The translations under genes were made by a program, and so were the position numbers. Positions 27,880 through 36,623 of a stretch of DNA of 64,000 nt are shown here, in pieces. The DNA is from Actinoplanes sp. DH11. GTDB lineage: Bacteria > Actinomycetota > Actinomycetes > Mycobacteriales > Micromonosporaceae. A model generated the notes under the pieces. The model did no database searches and had not been told where the DNA came from. It was given only the letters and a program-made list of their open reading frames with translations. Location: positions 33,677 to 97,676 of the forward strand of contig NZ_JAHWGU010000032.1 in NCBI RefSeq assembly GCF_020873875.1. The letters are read 5' to 3'. The stretch's first letter is position 1. The number at the start of each line of letters is the position of its first letter.

Positions 27880-29393
27880 GCTCGCCTCCAAGCGCGACCC
27901 TCGCGGGCCAGCATCTCGTCCGAGGCCCGCGGGCCCCATTCGCCGGAGCGGTACGGTTCCGGGGTGGTGCCGGCCCAGGCCGCCTCCAGCGGGTCGATGA
28001 CCCGCCACGACTGCTCGACCTCGGCCGCGTCCGGGAAGAGCGTCCGGTCGCCGATCAGGACGTCCAGCACCAGACGTTCGTACGCCTCCGGGCTGGACTC
28101 GGTGAACGCCTCGCCGTACTGGAAGTCCATCGCGATGTCGCGGACCTCCATGGCGGTGCCAGGCACCTTGGAACCGAACTTCAGCACCACGCCCTCGTCC
28201 GGCTGGACCCGGATGACCAGCTGGTTGTGGCCGAGCATCTCCACGTCGGCGGGGTCGAACGGCAGGTGCGGCGCCTGCTTGAAGAGGATCGCGATCTCGG
28301 TGACCCGCCGTGGCATCCGCTTGCCGACCCGCACGAAGAACGGGACGCCGGCCCAGCGCCGGTTCTGGATGCCGAGACGGACGGCCGCGTACGTCTCCGT
28401 CTTGGAATCCGGCGGGATGTTCGCCTCCTCCAGGTAGCCCGGTGCGCGCTCGCCGGCCACCCAGCCGGGCAGGTATTGCCCCCGGACCGAACCCTTGGAG
28501 ATGTCCGCCGGCAGCGCGATCGCCTTGAGGACCTTGAGCTTCTCGGCCCGCACCTCCTGCGGGTCGAAGCTCGTCGGCTCCTCCATGGCGACCAGCGCGA
28601 GCAGCTGGAGCAGGTGGTTCTGGAGCACGTCGCGGGCGGCGCCGGACGCGTCGTAGAACGCCGCCCGGGTGCCGATGCCGACGTCCTCGGCCATGGTGAT
28701 CTGCACGCTGTCGACGTACTTGGAGTTCCAGACCGGCTCGAACAGGCTGTTCGCGAAGCGCAGCGCCAGAATGTTCTGGACAGTCTCCTTGCCCAGGTAG
28801 TGGTCGATCCGGAAGACGTCGTCCGGGTTGAAGACGTCGTCCACGAGCTCGTTCAGCGCGACCGCCGAGGAGAAGTCGTGGCCGAACGGCTTCTCCACCA
28901 CGACCCGGCGCCAGCCGCCCAGCTTCGCGTTGTCGGCGAGGCCGGTGCGGTTGAGCTGGTTGAGCACCAGCGGGAACGCGGCCGGCGGGATGGAGAAGTA
29001 GAAGGCGGTGTTGCCGGTGATCCCGTTGCGCGCACGGAGCTCGTCCAGGGTCTCGGCAAGCTTGTCGAAGTCGTCGTCGTCGTCGAACGAGCCGGGCACG
29101 AAGTGGAACTGGCTGTTGAGTCGCTGCCAGACGTCCTCGCGCCAGGGCGTCCGGGCGCCCTTCTTCGCGGAGGCGTAGGCCAGTGCCTCAAAGTCACCGT
29201 CGCCCCAGTCGGCCCGGGCGAAGCCCACGACCACGAAGCCGGGCGGCAGCAGACCCCGGTTGGCCAGGTCGTACACGGCCGGGATGAGCTTTTTACGGGA
29301 CAGGTCACCGGTGACCCCGAAGATCACGAGAGCGCAGGGCTCCGGGATCCGCGGAAGCCGTCGGTCCTGTGCGGTACGCAGCGGATTACCCAC
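27876..29393 (-). CDS. zwf: Glucose-6-phosphate 1-dehydrogenase
   Basis: 505 residues with the nucleotide-binding start CALVIFGVTGDLSRKKLIP, the active-site RIDHYLGKETVQN motif and the substrate-loop VVVEKPFGHD. It oxidises glucose-6-phosphate with NADP(+), feeding NADPH and pentoses. GTG 29393 is the only plausible start before the Rossmann fold; AGGATGG lies upstream. It is separated from tal by a hairpin and coupled to opcA by a 4-base overlap. Confidence 0.98.
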   Translation of the reverse strand: MGNPLRTAQDRRLPRIPEPCALVIFGVTGDLSRKKLIPAVYDLANRGLLPPGFVVVGFARADWGDGDFEALAYASAKKGARTPWREDVWQRLNSQFHFVPGSFDDDDDFDKLAETLDELRARNGITGNTAFYFSIPPAAFPLVLNQLNRTGLADNAKLGGWRRVVVEKPFGHDFSSAVALNELVDDVFNPDDVFRIDHYLGKETVQNILALRFANSLFEPVWNSKYVDSVQITMAEDVGIGTRAAFYDASGAARDVLQNHLLQLLALVAMEEPTSFDPQEVRAEKLKVLKAIALPADISKGSVRGQYLPGWVAGERAPGYLEEANIPPDSKTETYAAVRLGIQNRRWAGVPFFVRVGKRMPRRVTEIAILFKQAPHLPFDPADVEMLGHNQLVIRVQPDEGVVLKFGSKVPGTAMEVRDIAMDFQYGEAFTESSPEAYERLVLDVLIGDRTLFPDAAEVEQSWRVIDPLEAAWAGTTPEPYRSGEWGPRASDEMLAREGRAWRRA

Positions 29394-29424
29394 GTTGCCA
29401 TCCTGCCAGTTTTTAGCGAACGGA

Positions 29425-29455
29425 GCGGCCTGTCGCGACAGACGCGACAGGCCGC
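29425..29455 (-). terminator. Hairpin between tal and zwf
   Basis: A perfect 13-bp stem, GCGGCCTGTCGCG with CGCGACAGGCCGC around five bases, in the 75-base tal-zwf spacer. No T-tract in either direction. It may reduce zwf relative to tal or protect the tal mRNA end rather than terminate fully. Confidence 0.6.
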
Positions 29456-29468
29456 TGTTGGTGCTTCG

Positions 29469-30605
29469 TCAGGCGGCGTCGCTGGGGTGCTTCGCGCCGG
29501 AGCTGGCGGCCTTGAGGGACTTGGTGACGCCCTCGAGCAGTTCCTTCCAGCTGGCCTCGAACTTCTCGACGCCCTCGTCCTCGAGGACCTTGAAGACGTC
29601 GGTGACGTCGATGCCGGCAGCGGTGAGGTCCGCGAAGGTCTTCTCGGCATCCGCGAAGTTCGGGGTCACGGTGTCGCCCTTGGTGGTGCCGTGGTCCTCG
29701 TAGGCGAAGATGACCGACTCCGGCATGGTGTTGACCGTGCCCGGAGCGACCAGCTCCTCGACGTAGATGGTGTCGAGGAAGTCGGGGTTCTTCGTCCCCG
29801 TCGACGCCCACAGCGGCCGCTGCGGCTGCGCACCGGCATCGGCCAGGGCCTTCCACCGGTCGCCCTCGAACACCTCGGTGTACGCCTGGTAGGCGAGCCG
29901 GGCGTTGGCGATGGCCGCCTTGCCCTTGAGCGCCTTGGCCTCGTCCGAACCGATCTTGTCGAGGCGCTTGTCGACCTCGCTGTCCACGCGCGAGACGAAG
30001 AACGACGCGACCGACCCGATCTTGGACAGGTCGTGGCCGTTCTCCTTCGCCTTCTCCAGACCGGTCAGGAACGCCTCCATGACGGCCCGGTAGCGCTCGA
30101 CGGAGAAGATCAGCGTGACGTTGACGCTGATGCCGTTGCCCAGCACCTCGGTGATGGCCGGTAGGCCCGCCTCGGTCGCCGGGATCTTGATGTAGAGGTT
30201 GGGCCGGTCCACCAGCCACCAGAGGGTCTTCGCCTCGGCGACGGTGGCGGCGGTCTCGTGCGCCTTGCGCGGGTCCACCTCGATCGAGATCCGGCCGTCG
30301 ACCCCGTTCGAGGAGTCGTAGTTGGGCCGGAACACGTCGGCCGCCCAGCGGACGTCCTTGGCGGTCATCAGGCGGACCGCCTCCTCGACCGTGACACCCT
30401 GCACGGCGAGGTCACGCAGCTGCTCGTCGTACGCGTCCGCGTCGGAGAGCGCCTTCTGGAAGATGCTCGGGTTCGTGGTGACGCCGACCACGTGCTGTTC
30501 CTGGCGCAGCTTGTCCAGGGAACCGCTGGTCAGGCGTACCCGGGAGAGATCGTCGAGCCATACCGCCACGCCTTGGGCGGAGAGCTCGGCCAGCCTGTCC
30601 GTCAT
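29469..30605 (-). CDS. tal: Transaldolase
   Basis: 378 residues, the length of actinobacterial transaldolases. TTNPSIFQKAL and the Schiff-base lysine segment PNLYIKIPATEAG are clear, as is SVNVTLIFSVERYRAV. It moves dihydroxyacetone units between sugar phosphates in the non-oxidative pentose phosphate pathway. ATG 30605 follows AAGGAG. It lies 18 bases after tkt and is probably cotranscribed with it. Confidence 0.98.
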   Translation of the reverse strand: MTDRLAELSAQGVAVWLDDLSRVRLTSGSLDKLRQEQHVVGVTTNPSIFQKALSDADAYDEQLRDLAVQGVTVEEAVRLMTAKDVRWAADVFRPNYDSSNGVDGRISIEVDPRKAHETAATVAEAKTLWWLVDRPNLYIKIPATEAGLPAITEVLGNGISVNVTLIFSVERYRAVMEAFLTGLEKAKENGHDLSKIGSVASFFVSRVDSEVDKRLDKIGSDEAKALKGKAAIANARLAYQAYTEVFEGDRWKALADAGAQPQRPLWASTGTKNPDFLDTIYVEELVAPGTVNTMPESVIFAYEDHGTTKGDTVTPNFADAEKTFADLTAAGIDVTDVFKVLEDEGVEKFEASWKELLEGVTKSLKAASSGAKHPSDAA

Positions 30606-30623
30606 TGGAGACTCCTTAGTGGT

Positions 30624-32741
30624 TCAGTTGCCGGTCTTGTGGCCGGTGATCTCGCCGACCTTGGCGAGCGATGCGTTGGCCTTCGCGACGACGTTGTCCG
30701 CGGTGAAGCCGAACTGCTCGAAGAGGATCTTCGCCGGGGCGCTTGAGCCGTAGTGCTCGATGCTGACGGCCTCGCCGGCGTCACCGAGAAGGCGGTCCCA
30801 GCTCATCCGGATGCCGGCCTCGACCGAGACCCGGGCCTTCACGCCGCGCGGCAGCACCTGCTGCTGGTACGCGGTGTCCTGCTCGAAGAACCACTCCTGG
30901 CACGGCATCGAGACCACCCGGGTCGCGGTGCCCTGTGCCTCGAGGCGCTCCTGCGCGACGAGCGCGATCGACACCTCGGAACCGCTGGCGATCAGGATCA
31001 CCTTGGGCTCGCCGGTGGACGCCTCGGAGAGGATGTAGCCGCCCTTGAGCGTGCCCTCGGCCGACGCGTACTTGCTGCGGTCGATGGTGGGCAGGTTCTG
31101 CCGGGACAGCGCCAGCGCGGTCGGCCGGTCGGTGTGCTCGAGGGCACCACGCCAGGCGAACGCGGTCTCGTTGGCGTCGGCCGGGCGGACCACGTCGAGG
31201 CCGACGATGGCGCGCAGCGCGGTGAGCGTCTCGATCGGCTGGTGCGTCGGGCCGTCCTCGCCGAGACCGATCGAGTCGTGCGTCCACACGAAGGTCACCG
31301 GCAGCTTCATCAGCGCGGAGAGCCGGACAGCGCCACGCATGTAGTCGCTGAACACCAGGAAGGTGCCGCCGTACGGACGGGTGCCGCCGTGCACCGCGAT
31401 GCCGTTGAGGATCGAGCCCATGCCGTGCTCGCGGATACCGAAGTGCAGCGTCCGCCCGTACTCGTGGCCGGGGAACTCCTTCGTCGCGTACTCCGCGGGG
31501 ATGAAGGAAGGCTCGCCCTTCATCGTGGTGTTGTTGCTCTCCGCCAGGTCGGCGGAGCCGCCCCAGAGCTCGGGCAGGACCGGCGCGAGCGCCTCCAGGA
31601 TCTTGCCGGAGGCGGCGCGGGTGGCCAGGCCCTTCTCGTCCGCCGGGAACTCGGGCAGCGCGTTGTGCCAGCCCTCCGGCAGGGTGCGGGTGGCGAGCCG
31701 GTCGAACAGCGCCTTGCCCTCGGCGTTGCCGGCGGCCCAGGCGTCGAACGCCTTCTGCCACTCGGCGTGCGCGGCCTTGCCCCGCTCGACGGCCTGCTGC
31801 GCGTGCTTGACGACCTCGTGGTCGACCGCGAACGGCTCGTTGGCGAAGCCGAGGATCTCCTTGGTGGCGGCGATCTCGTCGGCGCCCAGCGCGGAGCCGT
31901 GGATCTTACCGGTGTTCTGCTTCTTCGGCGCCGGCCAGCCGATGATCGTCTTGAGGACGATGAAGGACGGCTTGTCGGTCACCGCCTTGGCGGCCTGGAT
32001 CGCGTTCCAGAGCTCCTCGACGTTTTCGTCGTAGCCGCCCTCGTCCTTGCGCCAGTTGACGGTCTGCACGTGCCAGCCGTACGCCGCGTACCGCGCGCCG
32101 ACGTCCTCGGATTTCGCGATCCGGGTGTCGTCCTCGATCGAGATCTCGTTGTCGTCGTAGATCACCGTGAGGTTGCCGAGCTTCTGCACCGACGCGATCG
32201 CGCTGGACTCGTGGCTGACACCCTCCTCGATGTCGCCGTCCGAGCAGAGCGCGTACACGTGGTGGTCGAACGGGGACTGGCCCGGCGCCGCGTCCGGGTC
32301 GAACAGGCCGCGCTCGCGGCGGGCGGCCATCGCCATGCCCACCGCGTTGCCGACGCCCTGACCCAGCGGGCCGGTGGTGATCTCGACGCCGGGGGTGTGC
32401 CCGTACTCCGGGTGACCCGGGGTGAGCGAGTCCCACTGGCGCAGCGTCTTCAGGTCGTCCAGCGACAGGCTGTAACCGTTGAGGTAGAGCTGGACGTAGA
32501 GGGTGAGGCTGGAGTGTCCGCAGGACAGCACGAAGCGGTCGCGACCCGCCCACTCCGGGTCCGTCGGGTCATGTCGCATGACACGGTTGAACAGCAGGTA
32601 GGCGGCCGGCGCCAGGCTCATGGCGGTGCCGGGGTGACCGTTGCCGGCCTTCTCCACGGCGTCCATGGCCAGCACCCGGGTGGTGTCCACCGCCTTGCGG
32701 TCGAGGTCGGACCAGTTGAGAGCGGGATCTGTGGCAGCCAC
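30624..32741 (-). CDS. tkt: Transketolase
   Basis: 705 residues: AGNGHPGTAMSLAP near the N-terminus, the thiamine-diphosphate motif CSDGDIEEGVSHE with DDNEISIE, a pyrimidine domain with FGIREHGMG, and a C-terminal domain. It transfers two-carbon units in the pentose phosphate pathway. GTG 32741 follows GAGGAG by ten bases and gives the conserved AATDPALNWSDLD start. First gene of the minus-strand pentose operon, divergent from ctaB; the 259-base spacer holds a CATTAT candidate -10 for tkt and TAGGCT (32922-32927) for ctaB. Confidence 0.98.
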   Translation of the reverse strand: MAATDPALNWSDLDRKAVDTTRVLAMDAVEKAGNGHPGTAMSLAPAAYLLFNRVMRHDPTDPEWAGRDRFVLSCGHSSLTLYVQLYLNGYSLSLDDLKTLRQWDSLTPGHPEYGHTPGVEITTGPLGQGVGNAVGMAMAARRERGLFDPDAAPGQSPFDHHVYALCSDGDIEEGVSHESSAIASVQKLGNLTVIYDDNEISIEDDTRIAKSEDVGARYAAYGWHVQTVNWRKDEGGYDENVEELWNAIQAAKAVTDKPSFIVLKTIIGWPAPKKQNTGKIHGSALGADEIAATKEILGFANEPFAVDHEVVKHAQQAVERGKAAHAEWQKAFDAWAAGNAEGKALFDRLATRTLPEGWHNALPEFPADEKGLATRAASGKILEALAPVLPELWGGSADLAESNNTTMKGEPSFIPAEYATKEFPGHEYGRTLHFGIREHGMGSILNGIAVHGGTRPYGGTFLVFSDYMRGAVRLSALMKLPVTFVWTHDSIGLGEDGPTHQPIETLTALRAIVGLDVVRPADANETAFAWRGALEHTDRPTALALSRQNLPTIDRSKYASAEGTLKGGYILSEASTGEPKVILIASGSEVSIALVAQERLEAQGTATRVVSMPCQEWFFEQDTAYQQQVLPRGVKARVSVEAGIRMSWDRLLGDAGEAVSIEHYGSSAPAKILFEQFGFTADNVVAKANASLAKVGEITGHKTGN

Positions 32742-33000
32742 GTCGGTTGTGCTCCTCGGGCAAAATAATGGAACCCTTTTCGGCTTGACCCTATCCAGTC
32801 GGCCTAAACACGTGCGCAGCGAACGGCCCAGGCACATACGCTGTGAGCGGACATGCCGGATCACACGATGTGACGGTTCGCATCCCTACCGGGTGCCCCA
32901 AGCAGCGCAGACGGCTGCGCGTAGGCTGTCCGGGCGGACCGCTGGGTGGATACCCGGCAACGGCCGCGAAATAAAGCCGAATGCCGGAAGGTGGCTGTCC

Positions 33001-33954
33001 GTGAGCATGATCACCGAGCGTCCCGTCCACCGACGGGGGCCCGGCGTGGCGAAGCGTGCGCCACGTGAGACCCGACGCAACCGGGCCGCGGTGATGCGGG
33101 CCTATCTGGCCCTCACCAAGCCGGCGATCGTCGAGCTTCTGCTGGTGACCACCGTCCCGACCATGATCCTGGCGGCCGGTGGCTGGCCTGACCTGGTCAC
33201 CTTCGCGGTGGTGCTGATCGGCGGCGCCCTGGCGGGCGGCGCCGCGAGCGCGCTCAACTGCTACATCGACCGCGACATCGACCAGCTGATGAGGCGTACG
33301 AAGCGGCGGCCGATCCCGGCACACGAGATCAGCCCGCGGGCCGTGCTCATCTTCGGCCTGACGCTCGCTGTGATCTCCGTCGTGGTGATGGCCGCCTTCA
33401 CCAACTGGCTGGCGACCGCCCTCACCGCCGCGTCGATCTTCTACTACGACGTGATCTACACGATGTGGCTGAAGCGGCGGACCCCGGCGAACACCTTCTG
33501 GGGCGGCGTCTGCGGCGCGGCCCCGGTGATCATCGGCTGGGCCGCCGTCACCGGCACCGTCGACCCGATGGGCTGGGCGCTCTTCGCCGTCGTCTTCTTC
33601 TGGCAGATGCCGCACTTCTACGCGCTCGCCGTGAAGTACAAGGACGACTACGCCCGCGCCGGCATCCCGATGCTGCCGGTGGTGCGGTCGATGAGGCGGG
33701 TCAATTTCGAAATCATCCTCTACACCGTCCTGACGCTGGCGTCGTCGTTCGCGGCCTGGGCGCTCGGTCTCGGCCTCGGCCCGATCTACGGCGTCACCGC
33801 GATCGTGATGGGTCTCGCCTTCCTCGCCGAGGCGATCAGGTTCGCCTACGGCAGCCGGGGCGGCGCTCCGGTCAAACCGATGCGGCTGTTCCACCTGTCG
33901 ATCACGTACCTCACGGTGGTCTTCATGGCGATCGCCGTCGATGCGCTGATCTGA
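33001..33954 (+). CDS. ctaB: Protoheme IX farnesyltransferase (heme O synthase)
   Basis: 317 residues with about eight or nine membrane helices. The prenyl-diphosphate-binding motif NCYIDRDIDQLMRRTKRRPI and the second motif YYDVIYTMWLKRRTP are present. It farnesylates heme B to heme O for cytochrome oxidase. GTG 33001 follows GGAAGGTGG; ATG 33007 is in frame. Its product is the substrate of CtaA, encoded about 2.7 kb away on the other strand. Confidence 0.96.
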   Translation: MSMITERPVHRRGPGVAKRAPRETRRNRAAVMRAYLALTKPAIVELLLVTTVPTMILAAGGWPDLVTFAVVLIGGALAGGAASALNCYIDRDIDQLMRRTKRRPIPAHEISPRAVLIFGLTLAVISVVVMAAFTNWLATALTAASIFYYDVIYTMWLKRRTPANTFWGGVCGAAPVIIGWAAVTGTVDPMGWALFAVVFFWQMPHFYALAVKYKDDYARAGIPMLPVVRSMRRVNFEIILYTVLTLASSFAAWALGLGLGPIYGVTAIVMGLAFLAEAIRFAYGSRGGAPVKPMRLFHLSITYLTVVFMAIAVDALI

Positions 33955-34232
33955 CCGGCACGGGCGCGCGTCACAGGCCGCCGCCGGGCCGCCGCCGGCC
34001 CGTCGTCTCAGGTCGCCGTTACGGGCCGCGCAGGGCGTCGCACAGGATGCCCGGATTGTCACCACTGTCAGTCACTGTCCGTCACTCGAAGGACGGATAT
34101 TGGTACATGCGGCAATTCGGGCGTAATCAGAACATAACAATGCTCCGGATTTCGAAACCTGCAGGTAATTGGAGTCACAAAACAAGACAAGGGTGCCCCG
34201 TGTGGCGCGGCTGAGTGCTTAGGCTGCGAACC

Positions 34233-34526
34233 ATGGCAGAAGGTTCCGTTACGACACTGACTTCCGACATCAAGTCTTTCGCCGCCGGGCACGGCGGTGC
34301 CAAGGCGGTGATCGAGTACGTCGGTAAGCGCGGCGCCCGGATCGTTCTCGTCGGTGAGGACGGCGAGTGGTCCGACCAGTTCGCCCAGGACACCGGCGTC
34401 GCCCGGGAGGCGTGCGAGCACGCCGGCGTCACCGTGGAGAACGAGTGGGAGCGCGAGCTCCTCGAGCAGATGCGTCCCAGCAACGACCTGTGGCGTTCGA
34501 TGGCCCGCCGGAGCATGGCCCGCTAG
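34233..34526 (+). CDS. Conserved small protein of unknown function
   Basis: 97 residues, soluble and mixed-charge, with KAVIEYVGKRGARIVLVGEDG and DTGVAREACEHAGVTVENEW. I do not recognise a domain. The start ATG 34233 is seven bases after TAGGCT (34220-34225), suggesting a leaderless mRNA driven from the AT-rich region upstream (33955-34232, no other gene seen). Its TAG stop shares a base with the GTG of the ATP-grasp gene, so the two are probably coupled. Confidence 0.75.
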   Translation: MAEGSVTTLTSDIKSFAAGHGGAKAVIEYVGKRGARIVLVGEDGEWSDQFAQDTGVAREACEHAGVTVENEWERELLEQMRPSNDLWRSMARRSMAR

Positions 34527-35407
34527 TGAACACTTCTCGCCGGGTCGCCCTCGTCACGTGCGCGACCTTCCCCGACCTCTGGGACGACGATCACCTGCTG
34601 CGCGACGCCCTGCGCGAGCGCGGGGTGATCGTCGAGGCGGTCCGCTGGGACGACGAGACCGCGGACTGGTCCGGCTACGACCTGGCCGTGATCCGGTCCA
34701 CCTGGGACTACGTCGCCCGGCACGAACAATTCGTGACCTGGGCACGCCGGGTGCCCCGGCTGCTCAACCCCGCCGACGTCATCGCCTGGAACACCGACAA
34801 GGTCTACCTGCGTGACCTCGCCGAAGCCGGCGTGCCGACCATCCCCACCGAGTTCGTGGCGCCCGGCCAGACCTGGTCACCGCCGGCGGACGGCGAATGG
34901 GTGGTCAAGCCCACCGTCAGCGCCGGCAGCCAGGACACCGGCCGCTACCACCTGCCCGCCGACCTGCCCCTCGCGCAGGCCCACGTCGAACGTCTCGGCG
35001 CGGCCGGCCGCACCACGATGATCCAGCCCTACCTGACGGCCGTGGACACCGCCGGCGAGACCGCCGTCCTGTGCACCCCCGACGCGGCAGGCGAACTGAC
35101 CTACAGCCACGCCATCCGCAAAGGCCCGATGCTGAGCGGCCCCGCCGCCGACAGCAACATCGACCCCGGCAGCGAGGACATCACCCCGCGCACGCCGTCC
35201 CCCGCCGAACTCGAGACGGCCGCCAAGGTGCTGGCCGCCATCCCCGGCGGCACCGGCAACCTGCTCTACGCCCGGGTCGACCTGATCCCCGGCCCCGACG
35301 GCACGCCGACGCTCATCGAACTCGAACTGACCGAGCCCAGCCTCTTCTTCACCGAGGGCCCCGGCTCAGCCGCCCGCCTGGCCGACGCGATCCTGCGCCG
35401 GCTCTGA
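34526..35407 (+). CDS. ATP-grasp superfamily protein
   Basis: 293 residues resembling the glutathione synthetase-like/RimK-type ATP-grasp fold: AVIRSTWDYVARHEQF in the N-terminal domain, an ATP-binding strand EWVVKPTVSAGSQDTGRY, MIQPYLTAV, and the metal-ligand strand PTLIELELTEPSLFF near the end. Such enzymes ligate a carboxylate to an amine or thiol at ATP cost. No carrier or peptide substrate is encoded nearby except the 97-residue protein upstream, a possible partner (inference). GTG 34526 overlaps that gene's stop by one base. Confidence 0.85.
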   Translation: MNTSRRVALVTCATFPDLWDDDHLLRDALRERGVIVEAVRWDDETADWSGYDLAVIRSTWDYVARHEQFVTWARRVPRLLNPADVIAWNTDKVYLRDLAEAGVPTIPTEFVAPGQTWSPPADGEWVVKPTVSAGSQDTGRYHLPADLPLAQAHVERLGAAGRTTMIQPYLTAVDTAGETAVLCTPDAAGELTYSHAIRKGPMLSGPAADSNIDPGSEDITPRTPSPAELETAAKVLAAIPGGTGNLLYARVDLIPGPDGTPTLIELELTEPSLFFTEGPGSAARLADAILRRL

Positions 35408-35920
35408 GCCGGTCCCACTCCTACCTGCGTCAGACCGCCCTGGCCCTCCCGGCCGGGGCGGCGGCGTTTCGGGCCTCCTCAAGAACCTCCCCTCCTTCGG
35501 CAAGCCCCACCTGGGGGAGGAGAGGGAGTTGTCGGTTTCCCCTGAAGCTCGGCCGCCCGCCCGCATCCGTGCTGCTCACTGTTGGCGCTGCGTGCGGCTT
35601 GCGCCCGTGCTGCTTTTGGTTTGCGGCCGTGCTGGCTGCGGGTTGCGCCCATCGCTGTTTCTGGCTTGCGGCTGGTTCCCTGCGGTTCGCATGCGTCGTG
35701 CTTGCCTCGCCGTGCTCCCGGAGAGTGCGCAAGGTGGCGGGATCGCTCCGGCGAGGTGGGTGACCCGGCTGACGCCGCGGGTGTTGCTGGGCGGGGGCGC
35801 ATCGGCGGGCGGCCACGGACGGATGCGCGAAGGCGTCCGTGGTTCCTGAGCGGTGCTGTATAGCCCCGGTATGGCCCCACGTATCGATGCAGGGGGTTCT
35901 GGGGTCGTCCTATGGTCTTG
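35408..35920. other. Non-coding stretch with degenerate repeats
   Basis: No frame here has convincing coding character. An imperfect hairpin around 35483-35523 probably ends the ATP-grasp transcript. From 35582 to 35705 there are degenerate repeats of a roughly 25-30-base unit of the form GCGGCTTGCGCCCGTGCTG. Nothing else is recognisable. Confidence 0.6.
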
Positions 35921-36019
35921 TCAAGCAGCCAGGGTGATTTCTTCTGCCGGTTTGCGCCGGTGTTCGGTGCACATGAGGCGCAGGCTGTCGCCGCGGCCGG
36001 CTGCGTTGCGTCCGCAGGA
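35921..36019 (-). pseudogene. C-terminal gene remnant ending at the palindrome
   Basis: A coding-like minus-strand frame of 32 residues ending at TGA 35921, with SCGRNAAGRGDSLRLMCTEH then RRKPAEEITLAA. The Cys/His spacing looks like half of a zinc finger. The frame continues upstream only through palindrome A and stops, so the rest of the gene is absent. I cannot name the family. Confidence 0.35.
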
Positions 36020-36021
36020 GC

Positions 36022-36102
36022 GATGTTGATCTGCTAGCGATGCGAAATTGCGGTTTTGACCCCATGATCACAGCGATTTCGTAGCGCTAGCAGATCAACA
36101 TC
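36022..36102 (+). repeat. Two-stem palindromic element, copy A
   Basis: Outer arms GATGTTGATCTGCTAGCG (36022-36039) and its exact complement (36085-36102) enclose 45 bases. Inside is a second stem of CGAAATTGC with GCGATTTCG (one mismatch) and a loop ending TGATCACA. Same structure and spacing as copies at 46626 and 63812. Confidence 0.9.
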
Positions 36103-36623
36103 TTGGCTGGGGCGACCCGTCCGGCGCGCCACCGGGGATCCGGGGCTCATGCGCGGGCGGCATTCATCGGCTTGACGGTGATGGCGGTGCGGCGCACGCA
36201 GGACTCCCGCGGCGGGGCGCGGTGAGGCACGGCCGGGCACGGTGCGGTGAGGCGCGGTGCGGCGGGCGCGGTGAGGCACGGCGGGGCACGGTGCGGCGGG
36301 TGCGGTGAGGCACGGCGTGGTGCGGTGCGGTGAGAGGCGGCGCCGGAGTGGGGGGCTTGGCGCGACGGCAACTGCTGGACCGGTTAGGTGCCCCGGCGGG
36401 CGCGGGCTGTCGTGTCCCGGCGGGTGGGCCGAGGCGGCCGGTGGGCGCGAGGCGTGCTTGACCAGGCGGGTGGGCCAAGGCGGGCGGTGGGCGCGGGGCG
36501 TGCTTGACCAGGCGGGTGGGCCGAGGCGGCCGGTGGGCGCGGGGCGTGCTTGAGCAGGCAGGTGGACCGCGTGTGGACCCGGCGGGACGGGCGGGGGTTC
36601 GGTGGTGCGGGCGTTGCCCGTAC
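36103..36623. repeat. GC-rich tandem repeats between palindrome A and ctaA
   Basis: 36211-36340 holds irregular repeats of a unit like GCGCGGTGAGGCACGGCG. 36417-36569 holds a 46-bp unit (containing GGCGTGCTTGACCAGGCGGG) at 36443-36488, 36489-36534 and a partial third copy, preceded by another partial copy. No gene is supported in this stretch. Confidence 0.8.
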
